From Stercorarius parasiticus (lineage: Eukaryota; Chordata; Aves; Charadriiformes; Stercorariidae), in NCBI GenBank assembly GCA_013396915.1, contig VWZL01004332.1:515-64514 (forward strand): a stretch of 64,000 bases of DNA, written 5' to 3'. The position numbers and the translations under genes are program-made. Shown here in pieces: positions 49,431 through 62,695 of this stretch (the stretch's first letter is position 1; each line of letters starts with the position of its first letter). The notes under the pieces were generated by a model. That model had not been told where the DNA came from and did not search any database. It worked only from the letters and a program-made list of their open reading frames with translations.

Positions 49431-52400
49431 GAGATATGAGGGCCTTTGCTTACAAACTGCTTTTGGCAAGCCCTTCTATTCTGTAGGCGCTTTTGGATAC
49501 CTCCAAGCGTTAGCCCAGTGCTATTCGGCTACATCCCCCTTTCCTCATCGCACCATTTCCCCCAACGTATTCAGGGCTCTCCTCCTTCTCCCTTTCAACT
49601 GCTCCTTCCAGTTTAGCTTCAGAGCTCTGGAGCTGCGGCTCTGACTGACAGTTGTGTATGTAAAGCTGATTTATTTGGCCGGCGTGGCACCGTGCCAGGG
49701 AAGAGGCCGTCTGAATGGTGAAGCTGTTAAGAAACTAATTGCGTGATGAACTGCAGTTACAGGGGAGTCTTTACTGTTTGCTTCATCTAATCACATTTGC
49801 TACCAAGGATTTTTCTTGTTTGCCCCTTTTCTGTTGTTTGAATTGGAAGAATACCAGGTTTACACCAGGGGTGGGCTTGGCCGATTGGCTCCCAATCTTT
49901 TATCGTTAGCTGGTAGGTCCCTTCATTTGTTAGAAGGCTCAAACACTGTCACTGCTGTGAGTGTCTCCTTGCTTTCTCATCTCGGACTGGGAGGCTTTGA
50001 ACTTGCCAAGATCTAAGTTCAGCGCTCTGTGTTTGTTCTGCTTGTGTTGATGAAGTCACTAATCCCTAAATGAAGGGCAGGGAGCTGTTGGGGTTAGCAA
50101 TTTCATCATCTTTAACAGAGAACACAGAATCCCTCACAACACAGGTGAGTTAACAAGAAAATTATTTCCCTCTGCCTTGCTTTCAAATGTCTTTCTGAGC
50201 AGTGGGTCTGAACTGAGACCTTGAGTTGCAAAATATCAGCCTGCAGGAAGAGCAAAATCAGGGACGAGCTCTGTGCCACCAGATCACCTTTAATTAGGTC
50301 ACGCTCGGTTCCTTTGCAAGCAAACACACCTTGTTAGGTGTTTACCTAACAGAAAAGCAGCCATACTGCTGCTTGTCTTTGCTGTTTCTACCTGGGGAAG
50401 GAGTGTTGGTAAAGGGTGGACCTAATGATAAGCTAAATGATTCCTATCCTCCGACCACAGCTTCCACAGGTTCCAGTGCCAACCACTTTTCCCTGGTCAC
50501 AGGTGCCATGCAGTGGCACCAGAAACATGGCCTCAGATAGTTTGTCACTCTGCTTGTAATGCAGCATTGATGCCGTTTGCACGCAGTCGGTGGCCCCATT
50601 TTTCATTTGAGAGGATTATGTTGATTTTGCTTATAGAGATCAGGTTTGAGTCAACATTGACTCATTCTCAACTAGACAAGCTTGAGGTCAAAACTTTGAG
50701 TTTCTCCTGATCCCAGTGCAAAACTTTCTCCAGCATCACTGCCTGCCTCCTGGGAAACGTGTACTGAAGCCTGAGTCCAGGCCACACACCGGCATGGGGG
50801 AATGGCTGCAAACGGCATCGTGGATATTTTGCAGAGCCTTTGTTAGAAATTGTTTTTGAAGTCAATCTTATTTAAGTCACTTTCAGGTAACCATTACCTG
50901 TTACAAGTACATTTCAAATTTGACCTCTATCATTCAGGATCCGATTCTTAGCTGGTGTTACTCTATCTTTCCCTTTGCGTGCAACAGAATTACACTGCTC
51001 GCATTGTTTCTTATACCCTGTTCCCTTCCTTTTGAGGCCAACAGAGTGTCTTCCATGAACTTTGCTGAGCAGTGAACCAGACCTGCTAAACTTTAATTGT
51101 CTGGGCAACTTCCTCCCTCCTTCATGGTCTCATTCAGCGAAGGCATATTGAAAGCAGTGGACTTGCAGCAGTTCACCTGAGCATTAGGAGTTGCACCCTC
51201 TCAAAAACCAAGAACTTCAAATGGGAGCCTGCACCCAGCAGCAAGATACAGCAGGCAAAGGAAGATGTCAGATGGAGCTCAATAAAGGCAGTCAGTCTGA
51301 TCAGTCTGACAGCTTTGCTACATCCTCCCAAAGAACTCAGAACAAAACTTTTGTCAGCTGAAATCTTATTTACAGCTTCTGGGGTTTTTTTGCTGAAAGC
51401 ACAGAATAATTCTTAAAACAAGATAGAGTGCAGCCTTCTCCATCTCCTAAGGTGGCCACTAGCAAGTGCTCTGCAAACCAGGCAGTCTCAGGTCTTTACA
51501 AATTGCTGTCTAGTTTCTTAGTTCACAAATTTCAGCCCAAACTTGAGGCAGTTCAGCAAAGACATCCTACTAGATCTTCCCCATACACTTCCTTGTGTAG
51601 GAAGCTGGCAACCCTTCCCAAATCCCAGGCAATTCCCCTTCCTCTGCAGGACTGCACTAAGCTGCAGGATGACTCGGTCAACAGAAATATTTACAAAACA
51701 AGATATTGTTCTGGGCAATTTTCAGAACTTGGACATCTATGTAGGGAAGGTTTGGGGAGCAAGGATTTCTAGCAAAAGTGGAAAAAATGAAATAATTACA
51801 ACCAGATAATGAATTGAGGCTCACTCTGACACGTCAAATTATAAATTATAGTGGAGGGGCAGAGTTTAGTTGTCCTTGTGACATCGCACATTGATGAGCC
51901 AGTACTGCTCTGTGATACTCTGCACAAACTATTCTGCACTTGTCCTAACTGTGAAATTTTCAACACAAAGAGAGATTACAGATTGTGTAAACAGCAAGGT
52001 TATAAGAAAAAGTCATATCAGGAAGGAAACCTATATGCTGCTTGGTGGAATCATGGTAATAGTAGATGTAGGCTTTATGGAGACTGAGCACGGACAGAGC
52101 ATTGTAGAAACACCGCAGAAATGAGCCCGTGCACTGGTGTCAGCTTTCAAGAAATCAGCTCGATACAGTAGGTTTCTTCTACACAGTCGGTACCAAGAGT
52201 ACAAAATGAAGGAACATGCAGAAACCCATTTTCCATCACCAGTTGTTGGCGTATCCCCTCCAAGCCCTGGCATACTTTGACCTGCACATCCTCCTCACAT
52301 ACCACACTCCCCCAAAAGATTAGTGGCGCTTATCTCGCGTGTGTGCACAGGCGCATGTGCCCGACGGGCTTGGGCAGGGAGTTACAGTCATTTTTCTGGG

Positions 52401-53488
52401 TCCTCCTTAAAAGCAATTAGCAGCTACCCCCTTTAGCATCAGAGAGCAAATTCAATCATGGAATAACTCTCCTGCAATCGGTACAATTAGCAGGAATGTG
52501 TCTGACCCCGGCTTCACCTCCTCTGAAATGCAGTTCCTGGTACAAAGTGTTGCACTGCGTTTGAGAGTGGCATGTTATGAGTAACTGGATGTCAGGATCA
52601 TCGTGTGAAAACAAACAAATCCCCAAATAACTGGGAAGTCTTGAACCAGAAATTGGCATAATAAAGGTAGAAATAATTCCTGTTTTCACATGTCACTTTC
52701 CTTTCTCATGATACAAAAACAACACGGTGGAGCCCAGCCCTAACCCCAAACACGTGCCATTGCCTATAACATCTTACAAAAGCACAGCCAAAGTGGGGGT
52801 TTGGTGGCCACTGCAATGTGGAAACGTAAATCTTTTCTTGGACAGAGACAATGTCTTAAATACTTCTCCCTGGTGTCACAAGGAAAGCGAACACCTTTTG
52901 TTTCATACCTATTTTTCTTATGGAACGGGACATTTTTAATTTTTCTTTCTTTTCTTCTCTTTTCTTAAGGAAACAACAACAAAATCTTCTGCCTAGGCTT
53001 GCACTGCTTCTCTATTCATTTGTAGAGATGAGCCATCGACCTTAGAGCTAGGAGACTGGGAGTGCTAACTAAGAAGAAAAGCACTGGACGCTCAGCAGAC
53101 CTGCAGCACTTGCCTGTTGCACCCAGTCCCACCTCTCCTTTATGCTGCCTCTCTGTGAACAATACTCTTATTTCTTGAGAGGGAGATGGTGATTTGTGAG
53201 GCGCTCACTTTTCATTAGAGGCATAAGGAAAAAAAAAAAACAACCTAAAAAGGAGCCAACTCCTTGTCTGTAGGGTAGTTGAGGTCAAGATGCCTAAGTA
53301 TCTCTCTGAGATACCGTTATTCAATTATCCCTCAAAGTATTTGTGAAAATGGTGTATTCCTTTAAACTAATGAGTGGTAAAGCACTCTGTTTTTTTCTGA
53401 ACAATTTAGGTGCTCGGTTGTAGAATAAGCTGTACTTCTTTACTTAGGAATACAGCCATTTCTTTCTTTGCTTACTTTTGCCCATAAG
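49431..53488. other. Gene-free unique sequence
   Basis: Unique DNA with several frames of 60-114 codons (for example 51428-51772 +), none recognisable. A strong pyrimidine tract ending in TTAAG (52937-52969) looks like a splice acceptor, but no coding exon follows. Confidence 0.55.
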
Positions 53489-53799
53489 AAACCTTGTCTT
53501 CCAGCCACACTTGCACAATTGTAGTCCCTCTTCTCCTTTTTGTTTTCTTTCTGACTTTCAAAGAATCCTTTCCGCCCTGTGTCCTACCCTGCTCCTTCCG
53601 TGACGTATGTACAATGACCTCTCTTCTCCGTGTCATATGCAGTTTAATCCTTTTCCTTGAGCATCATTTGCACAGTAATCCTTTTCCTTCTGTGACACAA
53701 GCACAAAACTCCCTTTCCTCCACTGTCGCTTGCAGAACAATCCCTTACTTCCAGTGGCACACAGGCAGTAACCCTTTATCCTCTGTGCCGAACACAAAA
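53489..53799. repeat. Degenerate ~31-bp minisatellite
   Basis: A head-to-tail array with unit starts at 53585, 53615, 53645, 53676, 53707, 53738 and 53769 (spacing 30, 30, 31, 31, 31, 31). Units share the pattern TAATCCCTTTCCTTCTGTGA followed by CACATGCACAA, with many substitutions. Partial units are visible upstream at about 53491-53519 and 53521-53535, and at 53563-53584, interrupted by T-rich sequence. Thirty-one is not a multiple of three, so the repeats are not maintained as protein. Divergence between units indicates an old array. Confidence 0.88.
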
Positions 53800-54594
53800 T
53801 GATCACACTCCAGCGTTCCTTCAATACAAGGGTGACAACGCAGCCTTTACGTTAATTCTATGAAGAGCACACTGCCATCCTTTTATTCCCAAGTTATCCA
53901 AATATTAACCTTCATCTGATCAGTGAGCAGTATTAAATACCACATTGAAAACAAACATATGCAGCCCAATTTTTTTCTGTTTTGAAAAATTTCAAAAAAT
54001 CATCCCAACTTTTCCATATGTTTAGAAAAAAAGACAAAAACTGGTATATGGTATTTTAGCATTCTTCCCATCACTCTTTTTTTTTTTTCTTTTTGCTCCT
54101 CTCTTTTTCAATGATATAATGAGGGGGGAAAAGCAGAAAGGAATAGGAAACCGGAGGCCAATAAGAACTTGAAACCAAACTTAGTCTTTTAAATAGTTCT
54201 GGTTTGTGTACTTCACAGGAGAAAAGAATTTTTTTTTTTTTAAAGTTAAAAAAAGGAGTTAAAAATGTTTTGACTCCCCCCCCGCCCCATGGCAGAGCAG
54301 TTACCATAGCAAATCAGAGTGAGAAGGCAAGAGACTAGTGACTAGGACTGCTAATTTTCACCAACTGAGAGAGTCATTTCGCCTGCTTTGCTTTAAGCGC
54401 TATCCAAACCCAAAGAGATACCTGCTTAACCAGGGCTTTGCAGCCTCCTCCAACCAGGAAAGCTCAGTCCATAGCCCACCCCCTGGGCAGCCACAGCAAG
54501 ACTGGAAGCTGATGGGGCTCGGGAATGATTACTCTAATTTGATATCCCCTTTACACAGCAGTGTTGCATTTGGTGATGATTCGGGCTGATAATG
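53800..54594. other. Gene-free unique sequence
   Basis: The first 30 bases may hold one further, very decayed minisatellite unit. The rest is AT-rich with T runs (54078-54089, 54230-54241) and a C run at about 54278-54286. No gene. Confidence 0.6.
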
Positions 54595-54700
54595 ATCCTG
54601 TTTATTTCTTTGGCCTGCCTATTTCCACCCTACTGCCACAGCATGCTTTCAAAACAGGGCTCAATTAATTAAATGCTAAGTCTGACCTTTGCAGAAACCC
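54595..54700. promoter_or_regulatory. Candidate constrained noncoding element
   Basis: GATAATGATCCTGTTTATTT, then GGCCTGCCTATTTCC, then GGGCTCAATTAATTAAATGC and TCTGACCTTTGCAG. It is unique sequence with ATTAATTA and TGACCTTTG (nuclear-receptor half-site-like) words. Evidence is compositional. Confidence 0.25.
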
Positions 54701-55439
54701 TACATTTAGACCCATTGATTCTACATAGGTTGTGTCTGCTATTGGGGTGGCATACGTTTGCCAGGATTGGTTTGACCCAGTATCTTTGGTTAGCTACATG
54801 CAAATTTCTTGTAAGAGGAAGACTGGTTAATACCTCTACGTGCTCCTGTGTGTGCAATGGGCTCTGACAGCCCGTGTGGCTGGTGCATTTGAGGCGCTAG
54901 ATTTACCATGTTCCTGGAGGAGCTGCAGTACGTGCCATCAGCTCCCCATCGGTATTATCCACAACAGCTGCCGGAACAAAATTCAGGGTGGAAAACCACC
55001 ACCGCATTTTTTGAACAAAGATAGTAATTATGGTAATTGTATCACTTTAGCATTTTTCTTGCCTGTGTTTATGAACAAGTGATGCGAGCCAGCGAGAACA
55101 GCAGCTTCTCTCCTTCAAATTAATTCCTGCTTTGTAATAGCAGGATAGATACGATAAGACTTTCAGTTTGGTATGTTTTCTCCTGCATCTTTTCGGTGGT
55201 GCATTACACATTCACCACAATTCTTCACCTCTACTGTCACTTTTATGGCAGTGTTTTCCTTCTCCTCCTCCTCAGCCATGGGCACGCTAATCTTTTGTGT
55301 CACAGCCAGCACAACCCTTCCTTTATATGGGCCCCCTCCTCCCTGTGCACCGTCATGGATTATGCAGTTAAAAGAAAAAATCATTTTACCTACAAAATGT
55401 AAAACAACGTAATTGTTGCTGTTGCTATTTTTTATTTCT
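54701..55439. other. Gene-free unique sequence
   Basis: Frames of 79-93 codons overlap on opposite strands at 55163-55444 and are not recognisable. No repeats noticed. Confidence 0.55.
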
Positions 55440-55600
55440 ATCAACCACTAAAACCAGTCTGGACTGAATAATTAAGCAGCTATTTGTATCATGGGTTTTA
55501 ATGCTGAACGCAGCCCATTAACCCCATAGGAGCAAGGTCCTTGAATTCTGAATTATTCTGGGAGTAAACTGTGATGAATCAGGGCTGAGATAAGAGCCAG
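55440..55600. promoter_or_regulatory. Candidate constrained noncoding element
   Basis: Contains ACTGAATAATTAAGCAGC, TGGGTTTTAATGCTGAACGC, CAGCCCATTAACCCC, TGAATTATTCTGG and TGATGAATCAGGG in about 150 bases, without repeat or frame. The ordered ATTA/TAAT words suggest a homeodomain-responsive element. Compositional evidence only. Confidence 0.28.
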
Positions 55601-58600
55601 GCATCTTTAAAAAAATTTGGAACATACTCTTGGCACTCAAGGTTTGTTCTGTGTTGCAAGCAGTTTCTGCTCTTCTTTTTTTTTTATCTTCCCCCATTCA
55701 ACTGAATCCCATGGGAAACGCAGACTCTATTTAGAAAAAGTGCTTGTTACAGTTCATTTTCTTATTTTCTGATATTTTTTGTCTTTTTTTAGATCTATTT
55801 TACCACTGAAAATATTTGTATGTAAAGAGCATTTTACCATTCTTTGGGGCTCATCTGTTCATACGGCTTATTCTGTACTTGCAATTGTCATAAATCTCAC
55901 TCTGGTCTCATTTTTCCCCTCAAATAGAGCCTTGCTAGCTGTAACTCCTCTTGGACATGCTCCTCTGAAACGGCTGCAGCTGATACAACATGGTTCAGCG
56001 AGCACAATCAGTAGCAATATTACTGGCACCAGTATGTGTGCTGGCCTGTCCTTACCTAGCAAGCTGTGGTGGCCGAACTGGTCAAGGTGTAGGCAGCTCT
56101 CTCCTACTAGATCAGCTGCTGCTGGAAGCAAAAGACTGAATTTTTTTACATAAAACTATGTGTTTTAACATCTCTTCCTGAACAGGTGCTTGGGAAGCAG
56201 AATGATCGCTCTACCCAGAGATGCACAGCTCTGCACAATAAAAAAAAGGAGTTAGTACCCAGTTAGAGTCTGCCATGCAAGCCTGTGGGCATACACACCA
56301 CCCTCCTCACGTAGAAAAATGTGAGGTTAAAAGAGACCAGCATTTAATCTCACCTACCGCATAAAAGCAGCCATACAGTTATTCTACCCCATAATTTCTG
56401 TATCAGCCCCTACCACTTCTAGCTGAATGGGACCGTCCCTTTCTGAGAGACAACCACTTCTGATCTAAGGACTCTGACTGATGGAGAACTTTCCCACATC
56501 CCTTTGTGATCAATTACAAAGTTCAGTGAATTGACTGCTCGCTGTTCTCATGGCTACGAAACACGTATCAACCACCCTGTGTATTGACACAAACCACACG
56601 TGTATCCAGCGATGTGAACAGGGCTTCTTAATGTGAGTGCTGGTGGTGAGTGCAAGCCCTGCTCTGGGCCCGTTGATTCAGGAAACGCAGACTTTCAGGT
56701 TCGGAGGAGGAACTCAGCCTGGGGTTGCTGCTGGTCAGAAGGACTGACACCAGCACTTCATCCAGGGCTCTTCAGTCCTGGAAACTTTTGCCCTTACTGA
56801 CTCATCTTCCCTTTCTCCATCTGAGACCACAAATTAGAATTTCTCAAATTTAACACCGCTTACCTACTCTGGTTGGAGAGCAGATGAAAATAAATACATA
56901 AATACAAATGAGAAGTGCATTAGGTGTAACATCCCGTTCTTTCAATGCTGGCTGTGTCACAAGACAGACTATCAGACAAGGGGCCAAATCCTGAACTGTG
57001 GGGAAGCAGAACTTGAGGTACGTAAATATTCTTTCTAAACTTTAAGAAAACATATTTAAATTGAGAAAAGTAGGTATCGCATGAAAAGATAAGAGAAAAA
57101 CCACGAGCATATTCAGATGTCTGAAAATACATCCTCAGTCTGAAAAACCGACTGAACAAACAGAACTAGATATAATCAGTTAACATTAGTGATGCTATGT
57201 AAGCCGGGAGTAAGCGCCAACACTTCATGATTGGTTGTGAGACATATTCCAGAATATAGTACATTAATATTGAGCTTTGGTTTTATCACAGGGACATAAT
57301 AACTGCTAGGGACAAAATACTGAAGAGAGGTAAAGGAAGAAAACGAAACTATTGTTTTTCAGGTCACAAAGAGTTTTACATTTTCTTATGGTGTCTTTAA
57401 CTGAAGTAAACTTGAGCAACTAATAACCTAACGCTTTGCAGGACAGCGTAAAACTGCAGCCTGATGATTAGTGCAGGAATGAGGGCTGACTAAGGAAATG
57501 TGTGAGCGTTTCCAGGAGAGGGGCCTTTTTTGCATTATAGTAATGTAAAGATGAGTTGCTTACGATACCTAACATGAAATTGATGAGTGTGCTGGTAAAA
57601 TTTTGTAGTGAAGTTTAGAGACCTTTGCAATATCCAGGAGCATACTTTCCCCTTTGTCTTTCTCTCTCTTCTTCAATATCTCCTTTTCTCTCCCTGAGGA
57701 AGAAACAATAATTTAATTCTGACTAATACACAGAAAGTCTTCTACAACCAGGATGGTTAACTTACAACGAGATGTTTTATGAGCCACAGCCTCGGCTTGA
57801 CTAAATGCTTTCTGTGCAGCTTTAGCTTTGCTTTATGGACCTGTAGGAACATACTTAAGGCCTTACCATTCAAGCAGGAACTGTAGTCAGTGCTGGAGAG
57901 TGAGGGGTCTCCCGAAGCAAGACACCTGAAGCAAAAGACCATCACACCTTGGGAAAACTGCACTGGTGTGAAACCTAGAAGAACACACAACTGCAACAGA
58001 AACCAGCATGCATACCTGTGAGCTGCACCCCGCTCCTCATAAACAAGAGCTATAAACTCATTGCCCAAAATTGAAAAAAAACCTCAAATAATCCTCTAAA
58101 AAACCCCACTGTAAACAGCTAAGAGTGTTGTTCTTTGACTTGTACAGGAAACCCCGTTTCCACTTTCTCCACAGAAATAGCAGGAATGGAGAAGGTCTGA
58201 CGCTAACAGGCCCCATTCCCGGCAGTCCAAGCCCACCCAAAAGGGAGGCTTTTGGTAGACTTCAGCCACCCTTGGTGTGGAAACACAGCATGAATGAAGC
58301 AAAACACTACGAAACTAAACTGCTGATGTACCCAACCCAAGCTGCTAATGGCCAATGACTGAGGTGGCCAAACTAGACGACCCTCTATATAGCAGGAGCA
58401 GTGACGTATTGGGGTCCCACCACACCATACCCATGCTGAGGCTGGAAGGGGTGGGTGCTGCAGTGCCGTGGGGCTTTGCCAGTGGAGCACTCACAGGTCA
58501 GCTTGTTCTCAGTGGCTTGCGTGCCTGGGGCGAGCCCCTGCTGCTTTCGCCACTGTAGGAGCCAGCTTGTTCTCTGAAGGACCCTGTCTCAGCCCTGGCC

Positions 58601-61600
58601 AAGATGGCAGACGTCACATTTCCACTTCTCGTGCTGACACAGATGTCACATGCAAGGACCCACCACTACGCAGGGATGCAGTGGATGCTTCTTGGGACCT
58701 AGGGTCAATAAGCTGTGTCTTCACATGTGGAAATGCAACACAAGTTTCTGAAGGTCTGGAAACTACTAACGAGAGCCCTTGTGTTGTACATTTCCTGCTG
58801 CAGTGACAGGTTTGCATCTAGCCAGACAGATGTGTGTTTCTCAAGGGGCAAGTTACTGTCTGGGGAAGCACTCTGTGGGCTCAGTGTTTACAGCAAACAG
58901 AAGGCGGCTGTGGTGTTGGAGAGGAATCATGGCACAGTTGCACATGAGTCAGTCTGGGATCGAAGTATTAGAGAACAAATTGCACTACCCCCAACCTTAA
59001 GGACTGCAGATAATGCGCAGCAATGAAGTTTTATCTGTGCTCAAGTACATAATTTTTATGCAGCTAAAGCTATGTTGCAGATGTTCTTCACTAGAATAGA
59101 TTTTGCCTTTGTTAATCCTGTGTTAATCTGCTGGTAGAGCTGTATCTGCATCATTACCACTGGGCTCCTTGCGGCGAGGAGCCACTGCTCGGTGGGGACA
59201 TGGTTCCTCTGCATCTCCCTTGGCAGAGCTGCAGCCCAGAGGTCAGGCTGGCTTGTGCCGGGGGGAGCACCCCGCACAGCCCCCGTTTCTATTACCACTA
59301 CAGTGCTCTGCCAGGAGAGGGAGCTAGGACTCTGAGATTCAGTGGCCTTTGATGTTTTCTGTTCACAAATCATGAAGGTGTTACATCTGTCCAACACTAA
59401 CATAGGCTTTCCTGTTTGGCTGGGGGGATATTCAGGGGGCCCGTGATTTTCCATGGAGGCTACTTAGTGCAGGAGGGGTTCGGTTCCTGCTGGATCCCAG
59501 AGGACTCTGTTGCTCCAAACTGTGTTTTGAGGCTCTCGGTCACTTTTTCTGACTTCTTCCCTAGGTGAACTCCAATGGGAGTTTGGACTCGGTGAAAATG
59601 AAGTGAAGCCTACAGATCCTGCCATCATGCTATAGGTGCAAAACCACTGAAATGCAACCACCACTGGAGAGGAGGTAGCAACCAACGGATGCATAGCAAG
59701 GCAAGCAACAGCTGGGAGGAGGAAAAAAATTTTGGTTAAGGCTACCAGGTGGCACACAGATGTTTGACAACATTTCTTTTAACTTAGAAACACATCAGCC
59801 TTCTTCCCCCTGCGGTATATGTGTTTCATTTTGAAGAAGTAACTGGCAGCTGGAGAAAGTTATTAGAAAATGCTAAGTCTATGTTCCAGCACTTGCAACA
59901 GCAGCAGAATTACCTGTTTCCTATTCTGCCCAAGCTTTCTGTCTCCTTTTTTAGATATTGTTGGCCTCAAGTCAAGTTTTGCTTAAATTATGTATCAGAA
60001 GGGGAGTAAGTGGAGCTCCAAGCTTGTTTAAAGAGTAGAAAATGGATTTTAAACAAAGCTGGCAGAGATACCAATGCAACTATTATCTAGGTTCTGGATG
60101 TGGTTGGGCCTGCTGGTAAGAAAACAGGAAATAAGTGAGAAAACAATTCCTAAAAATGTGAAAACCAGCCAATTCTACAGGGCTCCACTCTGTGCTCAAA
60201 TGTCTGTAAGTGCTGATAAAAGAGCGCACGTGATGAGAAAGTGCTGTGTCATTATCAAAGGCCTTTTCAGTCTTATTTTCATTTCAGTTTTCTTCAAGTG
60301 ACGGAGTCTGGCAAGGGAAGGAAAATAACCTCATATCTTCTTTGACTAATGAAATGTGGTCACTGACCAGTCTGCCCTCTTTTCCTTCAAAGTGGTGGAT
60401 AGAGTTGTGCTTCCCTGCTATTTTCTACCTGATTTGAAAGCAAGAACAGAGAAATTTGGTGACAATTTTGGAGGCTAGAAGAAGAGCTCCTCAAACGGTG
60501 CTGCGCTCTGTTAGCCAGGAGGTGCCTAGGAGCCAAGCTAGAGAAAGGATTGTTGAATGGTGACACAGTGTGAGCAGCCACTGGAAACTGTGAATAATGA
60601 GGGAGCCTCCTTCATAAGAAGTGCATTTTATTGGCTCTGTTATGAGTCAGAAAAATCCTGTGATCTTCTGATGCCTTCAGCCTACGTCACTCCATGGTCC
60701 AAGGGGTCGGCTTTGCCTGCTGGCTGCTGGGGGGCACCAGCAGGGACTGCAGAGCGCTGGGACAGAAGCTGCTCCCAGAAGAATGGCAAGTGGCCACCAG
60801 GGTGCAGGAAGAGTTTGGTAGCCAGGCCTCCACGTTTATGGCTTTTACCATTTCTGTCCTTACAAAGGATAACTAACTCTAATGGATAAGGATGAACAGT
60901 GTGGAGTTTTACATGCAGGAGTCGTGGTTGTGAGTTCCCATCTCTGCACCAGCCAACAAGTTATTACAAAAATAAATACCGCAGCGGCAGCAGCAGCATC
61001 CCCAAGAGCCTATTTACTTCCACTGCCACAAACTAATTCCTGCAGAGGAGCTCAAGCCAAATCCTGCAGAGACCAGCAGGAATCTCTCCAGGCTCTTGCA
61101 AAGGCAGTTTGCACACTGGAGAAAACGCTGGGGCTTGGTCATATTTATCGCCATGTCAGTTAAAACATGTTGTCAGTTAACACCTTTTCTAACACAACAT
61201 ATATTTTCTAAAGCTGAAGGAAAGTGAGCTTTTTTACCTCCTTTTATTTTTCAACTAGTTATTCTGATTTACTTCTGAAATTGTGCGACACACTAAATGG
61301 TGCTTTGTGGAATGGCCACGGATCAATCATTACCTTTCATGTGCAAACTGATCCTATCTATCAATCTCTTATAGTCCTATCTCCAGAAGGGATGCCCCAA
61401 TTCAGAAAACTGTAAAAACATAAAGGAAGCTAAGGCAGGGCGATATTTGCTTTCCTTGCCTTGCTCCCTAGAAGATGTTTGACGGGTGAGTTTATTATCC
61501 GTAGAAAGAATGAACAAGCCAATACACCCTTTTCAAGGTTTGCAGGTGCCTTAATGTAACTTGCTCATTTAATTTGGATCTATATAGCTCATGAGAAGGG

Positions 61601-62524
61601 CAGAAGATTTTCATTTTCAAGGCCTTATTTAGCCATAAAACGTGTATCACGTTAGCTAAGAGCAGGTCTATGAATTTCATTTTATTTGGTGACAGGAGAA
61701 ATAGGGATGTATATATCACCCTTTCAGTAACTGCTATTAAAAGGTGCATGTTTCATGAAGAAACACTGTATTCCATGTCATAATATCTTTAGTGAAATAA
61801 AACTCAGGGCATTTGTAGTATATGTATATGAAAAGCATCAGTTCACTCATATGTTAAGAGATGAGGAAAACATAAGCCCCTTTTGTGACTGGAACTGGTC
61901 ACACCTGAAAAATTAGGAAGGATTTTGCTGGCTCCAACAAAGTGGGTAGGAAATTGTCTATGGCCTCAATGGGGCCAAAAATTCTCCAAGATTTCATACT
62001 ATTATAGATATTGTACAATTTAGCCACTGAGGTCATTAAAATGCTATAATCGCTAGTGTGATACATGATGGGGTAAAAGCACTTACAAAGGTATTGCTTT
62101 CTAAACTGGTGTAATTATGGTAGTAATTCCCAAAGAAGGCGTATTGCAAATGCATTTCCAGTTCCAGTTTCTCATTTTTTTTGTCAGTGTTCATTATGGT
62201 AGTGATATGCTTGTGTCTAAATCTTGTTGATGTCCTTCCAGAGGGCACTAAAACCCTAAAGTAAGTAAAGAAAAATTTAGTTGTTGATTCTGACTGGCTG
62301 CTGAATTGCCGCCTTTTGAGCCCTGTCCCTCAGCTCATAATCTATAATGTTCGCTCTTATACTACCCAGATTACTCACTCTTCGTTTATATTAATCCGCT
62401 TACAGTTTGTCTAATTTAAAGGGAATTAAGAAAAAAAAAAGAGCAAGCCCTGCCCTCCCCAAACTTGGATGATTTGGGGCTAACAAGCCTAGGACAGCTG
62501 TCAACACTTAGCTGTATTTTCAGT
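55601..62524. other. Gene-free unique sequence
   Basis: A long unique stretch with frames up to 132 codons (59056-59454 -), 124 codons (55779-56153 +) and 112 codons (58468-58806 +); none shows a domain and most are overlapped by frames on the other strand. A small GC hairpin, CTGCTGG-GGGGCA-CCAGCAG, lies at 60724-60743. No transposon similarity recognised. Confidence 0.55.
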
Positions 62525-62695
62525 CCTTGGGAAGTTTGCAGCCACGGTGAAGCCGCCCTGCGGGGCAGTGCGGTGTGGGGCAGTGGGGGGCTGGCCTCAG
62601 TGGGGCTCTGGTGACAGTGCGTGGGGCTCGGGCACCGAATCTCAGGGCAGAGGGTCTACCCCTCCTGGCGGTGCACAGGGCAGGGTCTGAAAAGC
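62525..62695. other. G-rich, CpG-containing patch
   Basis: A sharp GC rise with repeated GGGGCAGTG words (at about 62572 and 62578-62585) and many G runs of four to six on the + strand to about 62630. It could form G-quadruplex structure. No open gene. Confidence 0.5.

Noticed and set aside
52937..52969. Strong polypyrimidine tract ending in TTAAG, like a splice acceptor
   Set aside because: The following sequence has no recognisable coding exon and stops quickly in the frames examined; pyrimidine tracts are common here.
53494..53824. Open frames across the minisatellite (+ and - strands)
   Set aside because: The 31-base period shifts frame with each unit, so the openness is a by-product of composition.
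58340..58400. GGTGGCCAAACTAGACGACC as another CR1 tail
   Set aside because: It faintly resembles the GGTTGGACTAGATGACC word of CR1, but the surrounding sequence does not match and no terminal repeat follows.
59056..59454. 132-codon - strand open frame
   Set aside because: No recognisable domain or codon pattern; its length is within chance expectation for a 64 kb window.
60724..60743. Hairpin CTGCTGG-GGGGCA-CCAGCAG as a microRNA or RNA gene
   Set aside because: The stem is only 7 bp and does not extend into a precursor-length hairpin.
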